From positions 28,409,729-28,473,728 of the forward strand of contig CM049314.1 of NCBI GenBank assembly GCA_026874595.1: a stretch of DNA of 64,000 nt, in the 5' to 3' direction. The notes beneath the pieces were generated by a model. It had not been told where the DNA came from and searched no databases. It worked only from the letters and a program-made list of their open reading frames with translations. Positions 60,093 through 64,000 of this stretch are shown here, piece by piece. The position numbers and the translations under genes were made by a program. This DNA is from Sipunculus nudus (taxonomy: Eukaryota; Annelida; Sipuncula; Golfingiida; Sipunculidae). Position 1 is the stretch's first letter. Each line of letters begins with the position of its first letter.

Positions 60093-60097
<5 letters not shown>
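59967..60097. repeat. 131-bp near-perfect palindrome
   Basis: Centred on the single base 60032. The inner arms 59989-60031 and 60033-60075 are exact inverses (43 bp). The outer arms extend to 59967 and 60097 with only two mismatches in 66 bp. Each arm holds the GAAAC-AGTCTGTTGTGAAT half of the hammerhead unit, reading outward. Confidence 0.97.
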
Positions 60098-60154
<57 letters not shown>

Positions 60155-60226
60155 GTAAAGTTACCTTCCGTTGTTAATTGCTCTATGGGCTACAGACTCC
60201 GCCAGAGAGATATAACACTGAAATAA

Positions 60227-60293
60227 AACAACACTGTAAATTCACGACAGAATGTTTCAGGGGATGCAACCCGATCATCAGGTGAATGTTGTT
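60227..60293 (-). ncRNA. hammerhead ribozyme (type I, short stem III)
   Basis: On the minus strand, stem I strand AUUCAC (60287-60282) is followed by the invariant CUGAUGA (60281-60275), a 16-nt stem-loop II (60274-60259, GGG/CCC with two mispaired positions next to the core), GAAA (60258-60255) and stem III ACA-UUC-UGU (60255-60247). The cleavage triplet GUC is at 60248-60246 and the other stem I strand GUGAAU at 60245-60240. Stem I pairs all six bases, then after a 7-nt bulge a second 6-bp helix forms (60232-60227 with 60288-60293). All core bases expected for self-cleavage after C60246 are present. In the neighbouring palindrome copies stem II is repaired to CGGG/CCCG, so the pairing is supported by variation. 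Activity is not shown; the weak base of stem II may lower it. Confidence 0.85.
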
Positions 60294-60295
60294 AG

Positions 60296-61074
60296 AATGA
60301 AGTGTAGACTCCAAACACGAGTACTTTTCGTATGCAATAACGGTTTATTGTTTTCTGAAGCATGTTTCTCTTAAGCTACCAAGCACATGCGGCCTTAAGA
60401 AAATGGCATTGCATGGCTGCATCTCTTGCATTATATACCTCGAGCAACGAAGAAAGCAATAAGTGGTAGATACATTCTGAAGGTCATGTAAATATTTAGT
60501 GTCGTATTCTCTTGGTGCTAGCTGGTATTTATCTACCGCGGGAAATGGTAAAGCCAATCAATGTAAACTTCAAGCGTCTGGCTAATTTAACATGACCCTG
60601 AATCAGGTACCTCCAGGAATGGCTGGTCAACGCAGAATATACAGGTGTTGTTGTCGTGGGTTGGGTGTATTACCAATTTTGTTTGGCCGGACGTTACAGT
60701 AAAACAGGCAAATATCGTACTTCCAGTGGAAATCAAACATAATACACGATCTGTTGTCCAAGTAAATAAATTACAGTTGAATTGTTGCTTAAACATTGAA
60801 ATTGTCTTACCTGGTTTCCTAAACACTACACTGCCACGTCATGATTCCACGTCAGCTCTTGGCTGCCTGGATCTTAATGTCCAATAAGATAACGTATTTA
60901 CGAAGTGATCGCCACGTGTTAAGTCTGTGTCATATTGTTGAACAAACAAACCTCGCTTGTTGGGCATTGACCCACGTAAATGTGACAGTAGCTTTGTGTT
61001 ATACAAAAATACTTCATCAACATATTTTTAATACCATTTTATTTTCTAATTAATACACCATGCAGATAAATTTG

Positions 61075-61077
<3 letters not shown>
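60296..61077. other. non-coding interval
   Basis: No gene recognised. The open frames 60587-60887 on both strands carry no domain. Confidence 0.4.
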
Positions 61078-61134
<57 letters not shown>

Positions 61135-61190
61135 ATGTATTGGTTTCCTGCAATGAACAACTGCTAAAGTGCTCTATCCTATGGCATTTT
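61078..61190. repeat. (TA)n tract with a remnant of the Penelope-associated unit
   Basis: (TA)n at 61078-61131 is followed by AAAGTGCTCTATCCTATGGC (61167-61186), a trace of the TGCTCTATGGCCTA word of the unit at 59.9 kb. Confidence 0.6.
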
Positions 61191-62014
61191 TAGAAAATTT
61201 AAGAACCTTTAACAGTATTCTTTTTTGTCGGGATAGATACATGTATTTTATGTTACGACGTCAGATTCGACGGGTCATCTGGTGCAAGTGAAAAGTCTGC
61301 TTATTTGTTGAGTCTATTCAATGGAAAAGATATCCGTTTACGCAGTTCAGACCATGTATATAGATTTGTATATCTATGTGTGTATATATTTGTGTATATA
61401 TGCATGCGTGTTTTATGTCTGTGTGTATATATGTATATGCATATGCGCATGTGTGTTTATATATACCTATATACGTATAGGTATCTGTTTCTATATTTTA
61501 ATGTATTTTCGTGTGTATGCATATGAGATGTCTGTATATTGACCCACGCTAGAGGTTTGCATTTTTCACACAAACATTTCACTGCATGTATATGAACCAT
61601 GAGTCTGCAATAAACATTATCTATATATAAAGCCTATATAAGTTTGAAACAAAATTGAATGGGGTATGTTAACGTAGGTGGAGTTATTTTTCTATAAACT
61701 CAGAAAATGAAACACATGAACTTAAATCCGTGTACCATAGTATATCATTCAGTATGACTTTCAGACTTATAAGCATCCTGGCCCTGTACCAGCAGATGGA
61801 TTTCGTTCCAAAGCAATTAGGCCATCAAGGAGAAGTTGGGACAACTATGGTTCTATTGAACTATAATTTGTCTATGAAATAATGAATTTAACACTTTTTA
61901 AGGGGGGGGGGGGGATAAATGACATTTATTTTTGTTTACAGGCTATGACCTTTTTGTATGGGGTTGTATGGAGTTTCCTCGGGTTGTGATATCAAAATTG
62001 TATATATAATATTA

Positions 62015-62066
<52 letters not shown>

Positions 62067-62589
62067 CACTATTTAAAAACTTCGAATTCAAGTCCTTATT
62101 CTTAGATAAATGTCAGGTCCAGTTCAATAAACGCTTATTTTATTCATAAAAAAGATCAATTATAATGCATTATTTTTTCATTGCAAACAGATATTAAGAT
62201 ATCCCGTGTGGTGATACTTAAAAGTCATTAAGAGAGATAAAGCAGCATTTCATTTCTGCTCACCATGTTCCATGTGACACACATTATTAGTAATGGGCCT
62301 GCGGTAAACATTGTGTGTTTCCTAACTTTATTTATTACTACAAACCTGTCTAATTGCTATGCACACGGAAACAATAAGAATATTTACACATATAAGATAC
62401 TCTAAATATACATTTTACATGTGTACTGTGACATTCATGATTTAGGGTGGGCATAAAAATACTGACTTCCATGAGCGGTTTGGAGAACCTAAAGAACTGA
62501 ACATGTTAGTGTACGATAAAGATGTTGGGATAAGACACAAAAGTGTTATGGAAGACAGCGCCGAGTCTAGAATGTATGCCTACAGACAG
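61191..62589. other. non-coding interval with (TG)n/(TA)n and poly(G)
   Basis: 61365-61520 is a TGTGTATATA-type microsatellite, 61903-61914 poly(G), 62019-62058 (TA)n. The open frames 61305-61542 are translations of the microsatellite. No gene. Confidence 0.5.
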
Positions 62590-63250
62590 GGTAACATGGC
62601 AAGGGGTCATGTGACAACAAAATTAAGGGTGATATGTCAAACTATTCTTGAAATAGATACATAAACGTATTTTACGAATGCATGATTGTAGATGGTGCAA
62701 GCTGTCTTGTGTATAAAAAGCTATCCAAGATGAACATGCAAAATTCAGACGGATATATCTAACCACTCCCCTAGATAAATACCTGATGGTATTCTATAAA
62801 TTAGAAACTGTAGGTAGTGCCACCTCTCTGGTGTTTATAAGACTGATAAACGTGCATCAGGTTGATCCGGCCGTACACACCTGAGATATATGCAATTTAC
62901 ACCATACAGATTTACAAATGGACGATACGTGGAAATGTGGAGGTATCCAAGCTCTATTGACATGCAAAATGTCAGGCTGATAAATCAAACCAAAACTGAG
63001 TAAAGGGTATCGATGTTTTTTTTATACAAAAAGGAAGGTATGTGGTGCCACCTATATATGGACAAGGCCTGCAAAATACATCCATCCAATCCTTAGATAT
63101 GTGCAATTCTTTAAAAAAAAATTATGAATGGACCCGACGTGATAACGATTTTGGGTGGCGCTACCAGGCTTGTGTATAAGGTGGATGTATCCATTTTCTA
63201 TGTACGTGCAAAAACTGGAAGGTGTGTCATGCAGTGGGCAATGAAGCATA
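62590..63250 (+). repeat. diverged tandem array related to the 55.8-56.3 kb array
   Basis: Repeated words in order: GATATGTCAAAC/GATATATCTAACC/TGATAAATCAAACC, a GTAGATGGTGC/GTAGGTAGTGCCACC/ATGTGGTGCCACC/GGTGGCGCTACC word and TGTGTATAA. Their spacing is about 120-130 bp with gaps. The same set of words marks the 126-bp array at 55756-56280. Confidence 0.6.
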
Positions 63251-63785
63251 CATCAAAAACTCAATAAGGCTTTGTGGAATAGCACGTATATTCTATAACC
63301 TGTAGAAATAATTTTCCGTGATACATTTCATTGTATATATTGTTATTTATCAGAGTAAACATAATCCAATTATTCCACACACACAAAAAAACTGAAAGGA
63401 CCATTTATCGTATGCATAACAGAAACATAATTTTGTAAAGACAAACTGAAAACTAATGTCCGAAAATATTTGGAGCCTAACCAAATAAACGTCAGCATCA
63501 TTTTAGTGTCAACTATTTTTATTCACATTTTCTCGGTCATCAAGACCCTATATAAAGAAACAATGATTTTGTAAGCTTCTAAGAACTTTTTCTATCTGTT
63601 AAGATCACCAAATCAAGCAAAATGCAGGGTAAGTTTTCCAGACAATCCATGCATAAAAGGGTGCTTTAAAATGTATATATTCATAATAGTCCAATTTTAG
63701 TGAAAGTTTGTAAATGTCCGTCATTTTTCATGAAGAAATGTTCTTGGAAAGCATGGATATCCAGTTTTTTTCTTACCTTTTCTTT
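63251..63785. other. non-coding interval
   Basis: No gene recognised. The last bases before 63786 are the A-rich tail (read on the minus strand) of the LINE copy at the right edge. Confidence 0.45.
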
Positions 63786-64000
63786 TTCGCCTCAAAATAA
63801 AATCTCAATGTATAATCGGATCGAATTAGGTGTTTTCATCATCGGCGAACTTTAATAGTAATGATAATTATAGTAGTAACAAATAATACAACAGCACTTA
63901 ATACATTAATATACTGTAAGTCATAAAGTCATATAAGATATAACATTTACATAAACCTAGCTGCCATTGGATTTTAACCTTGTATTTGTATATTAACACA
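63786..64000 (-). mobile_element. L1-like LINE 3' end, second copy, cut by window edge
   Basis: Nearly identical to the 3' UTR at 36515-36728 over about 215 bases, with the same orientation and an A-rich tail at its 3' end. The coding part, if any, lies beyond the window. Confidence 0.9.

Larger units (their letters stand above)
59755..60295. repeat. Penelope-associated (TA)n/ribozyme cluster (pLTR-like)
   Basis: Contains, in order: (TA)n (59755-59789); a short piece with CCATAGAGCACTTTGCCATC; (TA)n (59869-59906); a minus-oriented unit (59907-60031); a plus-oriented unit (60033-60097); (TA)n (60094-60150); and a minus-oriented unit with a complete hammerhead core (60151-60293). Each unit carries ACTCTGAA/CACTGAAA, CTAGGCCAGAG or CGCCAGAGAG, TGCTCTATGG and TTACCCTCCG/TTACCTTCCG, and always leads into a TA tract on the side away from the ribozyme. 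Confidence 0.85.

Noticed and set aside
1-64000. tRNA, rRNA or snRNA genes
   Set aside because: No stretch with the expected conserved boxes and foldable arms was found by eye; a tRNA scan would settle it.

Overview
The window is animal (metazoan) nuclear DNA and most probably comes from a mollusc, likely a bivalve. It is AT-rich, gene-poor and intron/intergenic in character. It carries many (TA)n tracts, poly(C) runs, several repeat families present in two or more copies, and decayed retroelements of at least four kinds. The species assignment is an inference from the combination of repeat families, LRR-Ig receptors, a C-type lectin exon and a Penelope-like element; no species marker was seen.

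Host genes. The only clearly intact gene is a single-exon LRR-Ig surface protein on the minus strand (17609-18916, 435 aa). Three broken relatives lie in the same window: an Ig-domain fragment (about 9871-10222, minus), a nearly full-length copy with one stop and one frameshift (48092-49401, plus) and a badly decayed copy (about 53866-54691, plus). This is a small, decaying receptor cluster, with copies on the left pointing one way and copies on the right the other. A C-type-lectin-like exon (45029-45423, minus) is the only other convincing host coding sequence.

Retroelements. Left edge: gag, protease and the start of integrase of a Ty3/gypsy-type element whose domain order fits the Gmr1 group (1-2057, minus) with a probable LTR behind it. 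22.9-23.9 kb: a gypsy pol fragment with RT joined almost directly to RNase H, then the integrase zinc finger (minus). 30.0-32.7 kb: decayed LINE-like pieces (plus). 36.5-40.0 kb: an L1/Tx1-like LINE with endonuclease and C-terminal zinc knuckle but without the catalytic RT core (minus); its 3' end recurs at the right edge (63786-64000). 40.5-42.7 kb: an ORF1-like fragment (minus) back to back with a LINE reverse transcriptase (plus). 58.7-59.6 kb: the 3' coding part of a Penelope-like element with its GIY-YIG endonuclease (plus).

DNA-element-like repeats. These are a 591-bp element with long terminal inverted repeats (2623-3213), two 1.5-kb elements whose ends carry CCCCAGACAA/TTGTCTGGGG (20818-22394 and 25651-27118), and several scattered families with matching copies at 11, 14-16, 33, 43-47 and 51-53 kb.

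Most interesting signal. Next to the Penelope-like remnant, on the minus strand at 60227-60293, is a sequence that folds as a hammerhead ribozyme. It has the conserved CUGAUGA, GAAA and GUC core elements in the right order, a 6-bp stem I extended by a second 6-bp helix, and a short stem III. Beside it lies a near-perfect 131-bp palindrome (59967-60097) made of two facing partial copies of the same ribozyme-bearing unit, each arm leading into a (TA)n tract. A decayed relative sits at 5736-5990. Together these suggest a ribozyme plus (TA)n repeat family tied to Penelope-like retrotransposition.
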